Assembly: GCA_028583605.1 (NCBI GenBank)
Contig: CM053327.1
Location: 1,612,001 to 1,676,000, forward strand
Length of the DNA: 64,000 bases
Reading direction: 5' to 3'
From: Dastarcus helophoroides
Lineage: Eukaryota > Arthropoda > Insecta > Coleoptera > Bothrideridae
Positions 1-11,199 of this stretch are shown in pieces. Within the stretch, counting starts at the first letter, position 1; each line of letters starts with the position of its first letter. The notes beneath the pieces are model-generated. The model made no database searches, had not been told where the DNA came from, and saw only the letters and a program-made list of their open reading frames with translations. A program made the translations under genes and the position numbers.

Positions 1-1120
1 TTTTCAATCAAGAAATTCTTCTTCTTCCGGCATTTTTCCCCGTCTCCTTTCCTTGCATATGCATTGCAGTAGGTTGTATCTGTTTCGTTTCGTATAATGT
101 GTCCCAGATTTTGAATCTTTCTTGTCTTTATGGTGTGGAGAATGTCCCTTTCTTTACATACTTTTCTAAAAATTTCGTTTTTGGTTATATGTTCCGTCCA
201 AGATATCTTTAACATTCTCCTGTACAGCCACATCTCATACGATTCGGTCTTTTTCATTCTGACTTTCGTTAGCGTTCATGATTCCATTTCATACAGCAGT
301 ACCGAGAACACGTAGCATCTTAACATCCTTATTTTCGTAGTCATCTTTAGGTCTCATCTTTTAAAGATCGATGACAATTTAATGAACACACTTCTGTTTT
401 TCTTAATTCTGTACTTAATTTTTTGCGAGTGATTCCATTGATCGTTGATGGTAGAGCCCAGATAGGTGTATTTGTTTACTCTTTTTATCGTTCCACATAC
501 CAGTCTTAACTGCGTTTTATCGTTGATGTTCTTGCTTATAATCATGTATTTGGTTTTATCGAAGTTAATGTCAAGTCCATACCTTTCGCTGCAGGACCCT
601 ATTTTGTTTATTATTTGTTGTAGACCTTGCATAATATCAGGAATACTGTATCATCGGCATATCTGATATTATTCAGCCTTTGTCCATTTAGCAATTGTGC
701 ATTATCTAGGGTTTGTCTGAATATTCGCTCTAAATAGATATTAAAAAGTATCGGTGACAATACGGAACCCTGTCCAATGTTTATTGAATCGGTTTGGTCT
801 TCTTCAATCCTCGCATAGGTCTTCTGGTTCTAGTATAGGTTTATTATTATTCTCATGTCCTTGCCATCTATTCCTCTACTCTGTAGAATTTCTATCATTT
901 TTTCATATTGCACCCTATCAAGCGTCTTCCTATAATCCACAAAGTATGCGTGAACATCACAGTTCATATCTCTACATCTTTGAAATAAAACCTGCCTGCT
1001 GAACAAGGCTTCTCGTGTTCCAACTCTACCTCTGAATCTAAATTGTGTGGGTGTTATCTGCTCTTCACACTTTTTATATATTCTCCCATGTATCTTATTC
1101 AGAAGCTAAATACTAGTCAT
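1..1120 (-). mobile_element. Non-LTR retrotransposon (LINE) fragment, reverse transcriptase C-terminal part
   Basis: Read on the minus strand, 632-354 contains LQQIINKIGSCSERYGLDIN, then FDKTKYMIISKN and YTYLGSTINDQW, then the RIKKNRSVFIKL helix. This is the palm/thumb region after the catalytic box in many insect LINE reverse transcriptases. Upstream pieces of the same enzyme (minus, 1050-640) are present in broken frames, including a region coding for a RVGTREALFS-like stretch. The part nearer base 1 codes for the downstream Arg-rich tail. Several stops and shifts make it a relic; it continues past the left window edge. Confidence 0.75.
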
Positions 1121-1152
1121 CATTGAATGCATTGTCTATAATAGTTGAGTAA

Positions 1153-1440
1153 TTAAAAAAAATTGTTGCAGAAAAATGTTTCCATATTTTCTAGTGCTTG
1201 CGGTAGTGATACTATATCTGCCAACGTATCAACCTTTGATGAAGTTGATGTTTCCACGAGAGAAATTTCTTGATTGATTTTGGATGACTTGCGGGTCTCA
1301 ATTTTTCCAATTTTTTCGAGGTTTTGGGTATTAAATATTGTCAAAAATGTTTGAATTTCAACTGGTAGTTCTTCAAACCATAGTTCTCGTATTGCTGAGT
1401 CAGTCAAGTTCTTTGAACTTCCCCGTAGTAGTTGCGAAAG
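1153..1440 (-). pseudogene. Ty3/Gypsy-type gag fragment
   Basis: The minus-strand 84-codon frame (1407-1153) reads TDSAIRELWFEELPVEIQTF and then NTQNLEKIGKIET. This resembles the capsid C-terminal segment of insect Ty3/Gypsy Gag proteins, in which a LRTLWLxRLP-like helix is followed by a short LExLAxxAD-like helix. Just upstream on the minus strand (about 1440-1410) codons for an LLRGSSKNL-like stretch fit the residues that normally precede it, with a stop between. No pol or LTR is seen nearby. Short and degenerate, so moderate confidence. Confidence 0.45.
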
Positions 1441-2889
1441 CTAATTTTTGGGGAATGGACACCTAAAGGAATTTCTTTTAATACTTTGTGCACTTTTTTA
1501 GGTACATTAAATCCTCAATAAAATAAATAAAAAATAAAAAATAATAATTATCTTAAACTGGGTCCTCTAATAACATCAGCAAATCGCCGCAAATTATTGT
1601 CATCGATAGATCTAAGAATTGCATTGAATTTTGTGCCATCGGCAGTTGTTCTATATGTCTTGTTCTTTACCAAGCCAAATCAGATATGTAAATTATCTTC
1701 ATGAATATAGAGTGCAATAAGTTTGTTATTTTTAAAAAAATGTTGGTGTTTCATTACCATTTCACTTATCACGTCATGATAATTTTCGTCTTTAATTTTT
1801 TCTTGAGATGAAGAGCTATTATTAGAAGATTTCTCGTCTTCAGACGTAATAGTGTGGCCTGATCGTAGTTGCGGAATGAGGAAGATTTTGTTATTCTCTT
1901 AATCAAGAGTTGTGGTCACCAATTTGTGGTTACCGGAAAAGATACCTCGAAGAAATATTCCAAAAAGATTGAAATTAGATTTAGTTTTATATTAAAGTTA
2001 ACAAGAAAAGTCAAACCGTAATTCATTATACTATTGACAAATCAACAACATTTGTTTTTAGATTGGTGTCATCACCAAGATTATTTTTTTGTCGTTATAC
2101 TATGGCAGTGATTCAGATTTAATGTTGGCACAGATTGTTACATTTGGGAATACTTTTCAATTTTTAATGAATACCTTCGGACGTAGCATTTATTAGATTT
2201 GGGTGAAGTATGCTATTCTGACGAGGTCTAACAAAATCGAAACTGGTATTTGATTCTTATATTCCCTAGCTCTGAATCTGATAAACCTTAAAAGTTAAGA
2301 GTCTATTATCCTTTTTAATGTTAACAAGTATTTTTGTTTGATTTTTTTCTGTTTATTCCGTAAAAACAATCAGTCAATGTCAAAAATTTTAACAATGCTA
2401 AATATTTAGATAATTAACTGTTTCCAGTAATTGGCACAATTGGAAAATGAACATTGCCTAGGTAATCAGAAATGTGTTATATGGATGCACAAAATATTTG
2501 GAACTATTGTAAAAAACATATTTTTTAACATTCAACAATTTTAAAAACCACTAATTTCATAAATTCGAGCCTCATATTACTACTTATCTTTTTTGCGCGA
2601 TTGTATGACACGTATCTAATAATATTTTTTGAAGACTTCCAACCTTTTTCATTTTTACTAAGAGCTTACTTAGAAGTGTTGTTAGCTCATTTGCACTTAT
2701 GAACGTCAATTAATACAACACTTCAATCGGAAGCTTGAATATTTCCTAACCTTCACAAAGACTAAACCAACACTAAAAATTCTGAGTATCAAATTTCTGA
2801 ATTCAAAGGGATAAGGTTGAAATTTTTATATTGAAAAGGCAATTAGCTTCAAACATCTGAAAGCTGAAAGAACCATTAGACGTTTTTCT
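1441..2889. other. Intergenic or intron, no feature recognised
   Basis: AT-rich sequence with no long frame on either strand, no clear inverted ends and no protein similarity I can recognise. It may include the decayed remainder of the gag-bearing element to its left. Confidence 0.4.
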
Positions 2890-3360
2890 CTGAAATCACT
2901 GTACGTAACCTGTATAGAATGAAATAAAGGTGTCACCCGTTGTTGCAGTACGGACCTGAAAGAATGTGGGGCCGGGGTGATGGATTGCTCCAGGAAGGAT
3001 TATTGGATCTCGCAAACGACGAGGGAGCGCGTCTCTAAATCGAGTTTCTTTGTCTGTTGGCCTATGCATGACGCTGCCGCCCATCCATCCACCTTTCGCT
3101 GATTTATACCGGGAGCACAAAGAACCGATTTCATGGATCGACTGAAAAATAATAACATTAGCGTACAGTCGGTTCATATACAAACAATAATAGAGGTGAA
3201 AAGAAAACAAACTTGAAAATGGATGTGCGATTCCTAAGGAAGAAGTGAGGAATTGTTCGTGAGCCGAATGTGCTGCGGGGGTTTTGTCGGTCTCGACAGA
3301 GTTGAAGACGTGCCTAGTTTGCCTGATTTCACGGATACGACAGGACATGCCCTCATCTTA
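2890..3360. other. GC-elevated island, unresolved
   Basis: The stretch stands out for its base composition in an otherwise AT-rich window. It holds a 150-codon minus frame (3348-2896) and part of a 105-codon plus frame (3253-3570). Neither encodes a domain I recognise, and the two overlap as mirror frames over 3253-3348. It could be a conserved regulatory or untranslated-exon region of the host gene, or a fragment of an unrecognised element. No splice-site pair decides the matter. Confidence 0.3.
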
Positions 3361-3799
3361 CCTATCTTAGACCTTTTTTATCATCAGTTAGTTTTCTCGG
3401 TACGAACACGATACTACAGTCCTTTCTTATTCGATTTGTTCAGACATAATCAGGGAGTCGAAACGAACCAAATACTAAAGATGCGATTTCACTTTGCTAA
3501 ATGCTTCAAATCAGATTATCTGCTTTGCAGAAAATTTTATCTTATCCACTTTGTTAAAAACAAGTCTTAAAAGACGTCACGTATCATCGAAGGTGTGAAA
3601 AATAAACAACAAATTTTTTGTGAATGGGATCGTAGTGTTTTTATTTATGCATTGTACAATGCCAAGTTTTTACACTATTTTTTAAGAAACTTTTAGAAAC
3701 ATTTCAAATAAAAGAAGATTAATTCTGGATCAAGTGACTAGTTGATTGTAATCCTGGCTGTCTCTTATAAAGGTGCTTTGCCATTGGTAGTACTTATTG
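3361..3799. other. No feature recognised
   Basis: AT-rich filler between the GC-elevated island and the hairpin-family repeat. The plus frame running through 3253-3570 has no recognisable domain. Confidence 0.35.
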
Positions 3800-4225
3800 G
3801 TTCAAGATCTTCTTCTTCCGGGATTGGATCATGTCAAAGTCTATTAAAAGTAAACGATCCATCATCGTGCGGGGCTTCTTTATGAACAGAAAGAAATACT
3901 TAATGAAAATTACAATGAAAGTAATAGAAAATATACAAGAAATGAAAAGAAACCAAACTCAAAACATTAGAGCATGGTAAGACAATATTTCCACCATACT
4001 AGAAACTAAAATCTTCTGAAATGAAAAGTGGTACAAATGACGTGATCGTTTAAACATAAGAGCACGGTAACTCAGTATGTCTACCATACTAGAGGCGAAA
4101 CACTTCCGAAACTAAACAATTAAAATGGCATAAAGGCTAAGATAGAAAAGAATAAGGGCATATTAATTCACATGGGTAAATCACACCAGAGGCCAAGTGC
4201 TACTGGTATGGTAAAAATGTAGAAT
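3800..4225. repeat. Decayed copy of the CCGGGATTGGA hairpin repeat family
   Basis: Starts with TTCTTCCGGGATTGGATCAT and shares with 9295-9520 and 27331-27716 the sequence around the TTTC...GGGGCTTCTT core and the later GAGCACGGTAACTCAGTATG segment. That later segment is present twice here in tandem (about 3968-4025 and 4055-4113). Substitutions are many, so this is an old copy. Confidence 0.6.
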
Positions 4226-5069
4226 TTCCTTCACGGAAACCAAAAATAAAATCAGGTTATTATTTGTAAAACATGCTGGTTACATGTTTGAGAAAATAAT
4301 TATTTAAATAAAAAACTTGTAACGCGTTTTTAATCCAAAAATTATAAAAATAATATTTCCTGGCCTCACACGGATTTATAAACCTGTATATATTCCTAAC
4401 GCCCTAGAGGTGATTTGAAATTTGTGATTAGTGATTATGAATTTTTAATAGCTATGAAAATACCTGTTAGTTTTAAAACAAAAAAACCGGGAGCAGTGAA
4501 ATTGTTAAGTGAATCATTTATGCATTGACTGAAATTATGACTCGCTATCTATCAATCATGACCAGAGTTCGAACTAGTAATTCATTTAGAGTCTAAATTT
4601 TAGACAAATGTGCAGCCTGTTAGAGTATAGAAAACTCAAGATGCAAACTTATTCCAGGTACAACACTGTCCTTCATATTTCTGTTTTTATTACTTCCGAT
4701 TTACGTATATACTTTATTGAAAATTAGGATATATTTTAACAACAGAAATTTTAATTACATATTTGAAGCTGTAATATTATCAGTATTGTAATAGTTTGCT
4801 TTGCTTATTGCTGCGTGCTAGATGCGTTTATAAAGGTGCCGTAAATGCAACACTTTTAAACTGGTAAAATAACGAGTAATAATTAATTAATATATTAAAC
4901 AGTGTATGCCGAATACTCCATACTGAAATAATCACGATGGGGGTGCGCGTACATTTATATTTTAGTACTTGCCTCTAGCTGCTTTTGTTTTTGGAGATTA
5001 GTGTCCTTAATCGCGGCACACTTTCAAAATTTCAAAAAACACCGCGGACCCTTTTCCGCGAGATTTAGG
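4226..5069. other. No gene; possible hAT-like terminal fragment near 5010-5060
   Basis: AT-rich sequence with no coding content. Around 5008-5058, CGCGGCACAC and CCGCGGACCC in an AT-rich context resemble the subterminal sequence of hAT-type elements. No partner end was identified. Confidence 0.25.
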
Positions 5070-7300
5070 TCATCAAGAATTATTTTGAAAAATTGATGAA
5101 TCTAAAAAGCTATCCAGAAAACCTCTTTTACCTAACTTCATAAATAGGAGGTATCGAAATTTCAGATAAAAGACGCAATTACAAAAAAGACCCGGATTCT
5201 GGGAAAAAGTCAAAAAAATTAAACTAAAACAAAAACGAAACTGCTCAAAAAGATTTCAGAAATGTCGAAGTTTCCAAGAGATAACATTTGTGGCAAGAGC
5301 AGTAAATTTCTAAATAAATTGAAATGAAAGAAAAAAACCCCAGTTTTTAATAATAGTTGCTCCAAAATTTCTACTTTTATTCAAATGTTGACATAAGTTT
5401 GACATCTACAAGTAATGTTGTTTTCCAAAGTTCCAAAGATATTATTCTCAGAATTTTTAAATTGTTATGTTGACAATTCGAGTTTAAACAATAAATGAAT
5501 AAAAAAAAGTCCAAATTTGAAGAGAAACTCAAATTTTAAGTAAAAATTTCGAGAACTGTAAAACACTGAATTTTTAGAGATACCAAAATTTTAAAAATAA
5601 GATAGAAGTTCCAGAAAAAGCGTTACGTTACAAAATATGAATTTTGAAAAAAAAAGACGACTTCTTGAAAAATACCGTTAAAATTTCGATAAAAAGGTCG
5701 AAATTTCTACAAAATATTCAACATTTTTAAAATATAGTCGAATATTCAAAGTAATAAGTATAATTTTGAATATAAACTCATAATTTGGAAAAGTAGGAAT
5801 TACGAGACGAGAAAAAAACCAATTTCGGAAAAATTTCAAATTTTTGCAAAATAAAATTGAAAAGAAAAACCTAAAATGTCAAAGGAGGAAATTATGAAAA
5901 CACAAATTTTCTGAAAAACAAATGCAAAAATTTCATAAAAAGTCGAATTTTAATTTAAAAAGAAAACCCAATTTCTAAAAATATTTTTGAAAAATATGTT
6001 TTATTTTTATTGTATTTAAATTCTGACTATTTAAATTTCTCTAAAGAAGCTGAATGTGTAGGAATCTTGTTCTTGAAATTGTCCAAAAACATTTTCATCA
6101 ACATTTTTACCTATCTCTTAATATTTTGACCCAATTTAGATAAGATTGGCCTATTTCGAAAGCCGAAATTTCAGAAAAAAAGGCAGTTTCGAGGAAAACA
6201 AAACATCGCATTTTGAGGTAAAAAACAAAAATTTCAAAAACGAGACGTCCTTTGAGATGCAAGATGCAATTTCCAGAAAATCAAATTTAAAAAAATCGAA
6301 GTTGTCTGAAAGAGAGTAATATTAAGGAAAATGGCAAATTTCGAAAAATATACTATTTTTGGAAAAGACGATCAAAAAGTTGAATTTTCATATTAAAGTC
6401 CAAAGTTTCGAAAAAGACGATTTTGAAAATAAGGCGATTTTTTTAGAAAATGTAGCAATCTTTAGAGAAAAGGTCAAAATTTTTAGAAAAAGACGAATTT
6501 GGAAGAACTCAAAATTATCTGAAATATTAAATATCGAATGTTAAAAAAGTCCAAAATTTGAGAGAAATTTTGAGAAAAAAACGTAAAACTTGACGAATAG
6601 TCTAAATTAAAAGAAGACAAATTTAGCGAATAAAGATTAAATTAAAAAGGAAGATGATTTTTTTTTAAATAATGGAAATTTCGAGAAAAAGACCAATCCC
6701 GACAAAAACCAAACTAAATTTCAAGAAAAAAAAAATATGTTTGGCACAGAAAGTTAAATTTTGAAAAAATTGTTAGATTTTGAGAAAATATTTCCAATTT
6801 TCTGAGATATGAAGGGGTCAGATTTTGAGATAAGTTGAAATTTCTAAAAAAAATACGGATTTTTAGAATAATATCGGAATCTCGAGAAAAAGACGATTTT
6901 CGAGGTAGGAAACTGAAGTCCCACAAACTTTAGCCAATTTGAAAAAAAAATCAAATTTCCGAATTTTTAGAAAAAGTTCGAAATTTCTAGAAAAAATCGC
7001 GACCACCCTGAAGAATCCAAATTTTGAGGAAAAGGCAAATTTTGATGAATAAACGAAAAGTTTCTATAAATTGTGAATTTTAAAAAATGTTTAAATTATC
7101 AAAAATTTTGAATTTTGATGAACGGAGTAATTTAAAAAAAAACACAAATTAATGATGAAAATTTTAAAATTTTGAAAAATTCAGATTTTAATAAAATAAG
7201 TCAAATTTTATGAATAAGATGAAAATTTTCAATAGGTAGAACTTTTCAAGGAAAAGGAGAAAAAATTAGAATTTCGAGAAATGCTTTCTACAGTTGGGAA
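5070..7300. repeat. Strand-polarised AT-rich degenerate repeat block (purine-rich on +)
   Basis: About 2.2 kb made of variations on AAATTTCGAAAAA and GAAAAAGTCGAAATTT, recurring roughly every 20-25 bases, with T-runs short and A-runs long on the + strand. Short Lys/Asn/Phe-rich frames (for example 6359-6544) are by-products of the repeat. The same motif makes up the blocks at 11480-13740, 23080-23960 and 43900-44320 in this orientation, and 19800-21970, 33590-37490 and 53400-54190 in the opposite one. Confidence 0.7.
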
Positions 7301-7581
7301 TATAAATTGTAAGTGGGCTGTACGAACCAGAAGGGAGCAAGCGACTCAGCCTTTTCTATTCTAGTTAGCTAGAAGAAAGAGAAAGCATTAGAATTTAAAT
7401 AGTAGGTGTATTGTGTATCTAGTTGTAAAAGCAAAACCTTCCGGGACGACGATGTAAATAGTAACCGAGGCGTCAGCCGAAGGTAACAAACATCCAAGTG
7501 GGCGAAGCTACTTTGAATACTAGGTACACTTACTATTTCTTCTGAAATCGCAATAAATATTACTTAAATTAAGGAATTTTA
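7301..7581. repeat. Possible second LTR-like or 3' element fragment
   Basis: This stretch has higher GC than its flanks, with blocks such as TTCCGGGACGACGATGTAAA and AGGCGTCAGCCGAAGG and an AATAAA at about 7551, directly abutting the target duplication of the solo LTR at 7586. It could be another retroelement terminus. Its ends are not defined, so the assignment is tentative. Confidence 0.3.
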
Positions 7582-7585
7582 ATAT

Positions 7586-7927
7586 TGTTGCGTGTTGCCG
7601 GTTCGAAAATTAAAACTTTGTGAATTATAAACTTTATTTCAAACTCATTTCGAACACTACGATTATGATTCACTTAACTATCAGACTAACTTTGGTTATC
7701 TGATTAATCAGCTGACTGGGACAAAGACGACCGCGTATTTATAGGTACCGTTCCGGTTTCTAGAACGTATCTCCGTACAGATATGACTTATCGCTTGCGG
7801 AAACGTCTAGAGCGTTTATCTGCCGTATGATTCATTGTAACGGCCGCTTCCCATTATCAAACGTTTCCAGAGAGTTCCTTACACTACACAATCACTAATA
7901 CAAATCTTATAACTTCATTTTGTTACA
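7586..7927 (-). mobile_element. Solo LTR (Ty3/Gypsy-like), copy 1
   Basis: The 342-bp unit begins TGTTGCG and ends GTTACA (TG...CA ends). It is flanked by a 4-bp direct repeat ATAT (7582-7585 and 7928-7931), as left by Ty3/Gypsy integrases. On the minus strand it shows a TATAAATA box (plus 7736-7743, TATTTATA), a CAGT start-like site and an AATAAA near the 3' end, in LTR order U3-R-U5. It shares ends and internal blocks (GCTTATCTGCCGT-like, GCGGCCGC-like) with 34413-34773. Confidence 0.75.
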
Positions 7928-7931
7928 ATAT

Positions 7932-9290
7932 ATTCATGACATTTTTCGTTGTCATTTAATTTTCTATAAAATCGTTCCTTTGGCAATCACTATTGGTTTC
8001 TTATTATCCAGTACCGGAAAGATACTTAGTTTCTCGGTCTAAATGGAAAATATTTTTCTCAGGCTGTTTTGGGATGATTCCTGAGCAACGAACTAAAATA
8101 TTGGAATAAGGTATTTTGGGGCCTGAAGTTGCGCTGAGAAAGCAGGTATCCTTGATCGATTTAAAAAAAGTCGTATTTATTACATAGCACTGAACAAATT
8201 ACAAGATTTATTATTATTTTAATAAATGTTAAGTAGGGTAGCATGGCACACAGGCATTCACGATATGGACCACTTGGGGGTCCATAGAACCCATGTTAAG
8301 AAATTTTGCTCTAGAAAACTCTAGACGCCTAAACATCTGCACATGTTATCGCGATGACATTACATGTTCATTAGGTGGTCCATGTACTTCATAATTTCTA
8401 CTATATCAATTCGTTGCAATATATTGTATTTCAACGCATACTTAGTTTTAATTTCTTGTATAAAATTGGTATTTAATACCCGCTGCTAGAAAAGTTAGCA
8501 GATATTCCATCATTAAAACTTCAGCGATTATTGAAGTAAATTGTATGAAATGTAACAAAAAACAAATAAAATAGTAAGCAAATTATTTCTGATATGTATT
8601 TATAAGCAGTAATAAATCCTTATTACCGTCATTAGCTAACTCTAAATTATTATAAATGTTAAACAAATATTCCTAGATAGTAGTATACTCAATCCCGGTT
8701 TCCGGAAGTTGTTTTATGAAAGTTTCGATAACTTTAATTAGCTGAAAATTGGGAAATTCTGGTTTTCCGCATCCCGAGTATTCCCTTGGCTTGTTTTAAT
8801 TTTATCTCATCTGACGTATCTCTTTTATGAACCTATAAAATATCTCGCTCTCGAACCTAATGACAAATTAATTGTTCTTCGGAATATAATAGCACGCTCT
8901 TCAAAACTTAAACTAGTTCGGTCGGTTTAAAACGTGTGTGTCGGAATCCACCAGTAAGTTTGACCTCAGGAATTATTATCTTTTCATGTTCCTAATGTAT
9001 TACCTTACCTCATAGCGGAGAAAAAAATAACTTTGGGTACCGTAGTTAGTCAACTATTTGCTAAGTATTGCACACCACGATCACTGTTGATTCTGATTTG
9101 CTCTATTATCGGCACATCAAAAAAATCGACCTTTTGCTACATTTTTAAATCTTATTATTAAAGATCAACTCCAAATTTTATCACTGAAAAACTACTGTCA
9201 ATTTGGGTAAATATCTGTTATCACGCTACAAGTCGTAATTCTCAACCAATTTTTGCCATTTTGTTTCGTATGCAAATAGAATGTAAGCTG
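7932..9290. other. No feature recognised
   Basis: AT-rich unique-looking sequence with no frame, inverted ends or recognisable repeat. Confidence 0.4.
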
Positions 9291-9525
9291 TACAGGATAT
9301 ACTTTTTCCGGGATTGGACCGTGTCAAGAAACTACTAAGAGTGTTCGACGTTTCACCCATTATCTTAGGGGCTTCTTCAGGAACAAAGAAACAATAAACG
9401 AAAAATAAAATATAGGGACATATGCAAGGATGAAAAATGAAAAAAGGCCAATTTCAAAATATCAGATCACGGTAATTTAGTATGTTCACCATACCAGAGG
9501 CAAAACTCTTCTGAGAATGCAACCT
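9291..9525. repeat. CCGGGATTGGA hairpin-family repeat, single arm
   Basis: Begins GGATATACTTTTTCCGGGAT, nearly identical to the start of 27331-27716. It carries the TTTC...TCTTCAG core at 9351-9380 and the segment CACCATACCAGAGGCAAAAC. Unlike the 27331 copy it has only one arm. Probably a terminal fragment of a Penelope-like element. Confidence 0.65.
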
Positions 9526-11199
9526 GTACTGCAGTTATGCAGCTCTCTGGGCGTGAATAGTGAATTATAGAACTACCAACAGTTGAAACACAAACAAGCG
9601 AAGCGGTTGCTCTGTAGGAAGGTCCTAGAAGACAAGATTTCTAATGCACAGACCGATAGGTTTAAAGATTTATTAGTTTTGAAGTTTGGAAACCAAAGAC
9701 CGGTTGTAGGTCAAATTCTTCAAGTTTACTATGTTAGATGCAATTTAATTTCATTTTCGAGAAAAACGAATAAAACTAAAATATGTTTCTTTTCATTTCA
9801 TACGAATTGTTTTGGGCTCTTTGTTCAAATAATGACAAAATTGCTTTTAAAGCTATTATCAAACCAAGAATAATACTCGTTGCTGATATTTAATGTAAGA
9901 TTTTTGAAAACAAGTTGGAAATTACACAGCCGTGAATTTAAAAAATTAACTACAATACCAATTTCCCTTGGTTTTACTAACGAATTATTACTTTTTGCAA
10001 ACATTTAAAAAAATAAATTCTGAATAACAATTTTTTTTTCTTATGTAATTTCTGTTTTTTGCACATGCGCGGGGGGTTAAGTAAATATTTCACTATAAAT
10101 AATAAATAGTTTTGTCAAATAAGTTTACAAACTGTAAATCTGATGGATGCTAATGACTTAAGTCAACTCTAATACTAAAATCCCAAACAAAAAGGCAAAC
10201 CTATGACTATGTGACTAAATAGTTGAAGGTGTCCAGCTTGTTTAAAATAAGGTCGGCAACATCTATTGGAAACTCGTTGCAACATGTTTACAATTAGTGT
10301 AGGTTGCGATACATTTCTGACCTGTTTCTGTTATGAATCAGAGATGGTGCTGTAAAGGGATTCCTTATAAAAAAATTTTAGATTGGCAGTCTGTGTGTTA
10401 TATCTACCAATAGAAATTATAGAAGCGGGTCACGCTTTCGGATTCCTCAGAGGGAAAACTTTGCGAGGCATATCCGGGCCAATAGGAAAATTTCTTGCAT
10501 CCCGAATATAAGGGACTATCTCCTCTGAAGAAAGAACGGATGGAAACTGCAGGACTACGAAATATTGAAACCAAAGGTTCGCTTCACCTTGCGTGGGATT
10601 TTTATGGAGCGAATGCGCGTATCCAGATACATAAACGAATTTGAATTTCCAAATTTAATTTCTGAGAAAAGTAATGAAACGCCAAACTTTCAATTACACA
10701 GGCGTTCTGTTTCTGTAAGTTTACATGCGTTTGCCCTCTTATGGGTTAAATTTCGAAAAATCATTTCTTAGTGGATTTCTACGACATAAAATAAACCTAC
10801 GTGCAAAATTTTAAGTTTGTTGGTTTAATCATTTTAGAGATTTCGTGATGAGTGAGTGAGTGTAAGAGTGAGGGGTATTTGCCTTGCCTTGCATATTTAT
10901 AGATTTAGCTTTAAGCACTGACTGAGAGACAACGAAGAGCCTAAATGGGTAGGTTTAGGAGCACGAAATTTCATACAAGTCTTTCCAGTAATACGTAGGT
11001 GAGCACAAATAGAGGATTCCTCAAAATTCAGCCTTTAAGATGGTAAAAATGGGCATTAACCAATAGGCGATTTTTATGTAATGAATAATACATGAGATTG
11101 TATTTAATGTTGCCTATCAGCGTTGAGATCTGACATTACTAATCAATGTGTTTTTATACAAATTTATCCAAACTTTTGCAGGTCATCAATGCATATTTT
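9526..11199. other. No feature recognised
   Basis: Mostly AT-rich sequence. Small open frames (9583-9873, 10565-10771) show no domain, no splice-site support and no similarity I recognise. A short GAGTGAGTGAG microsatellite lies near 10850. Confidence 0.35.

Noticed and set aside
2896..3570. 150-codon minus and 105-codon plus frames
   Set aside because: They overlap on opposite strands over 3253-3348, with no domain recognised in either; kept only as a GC-elevated island.
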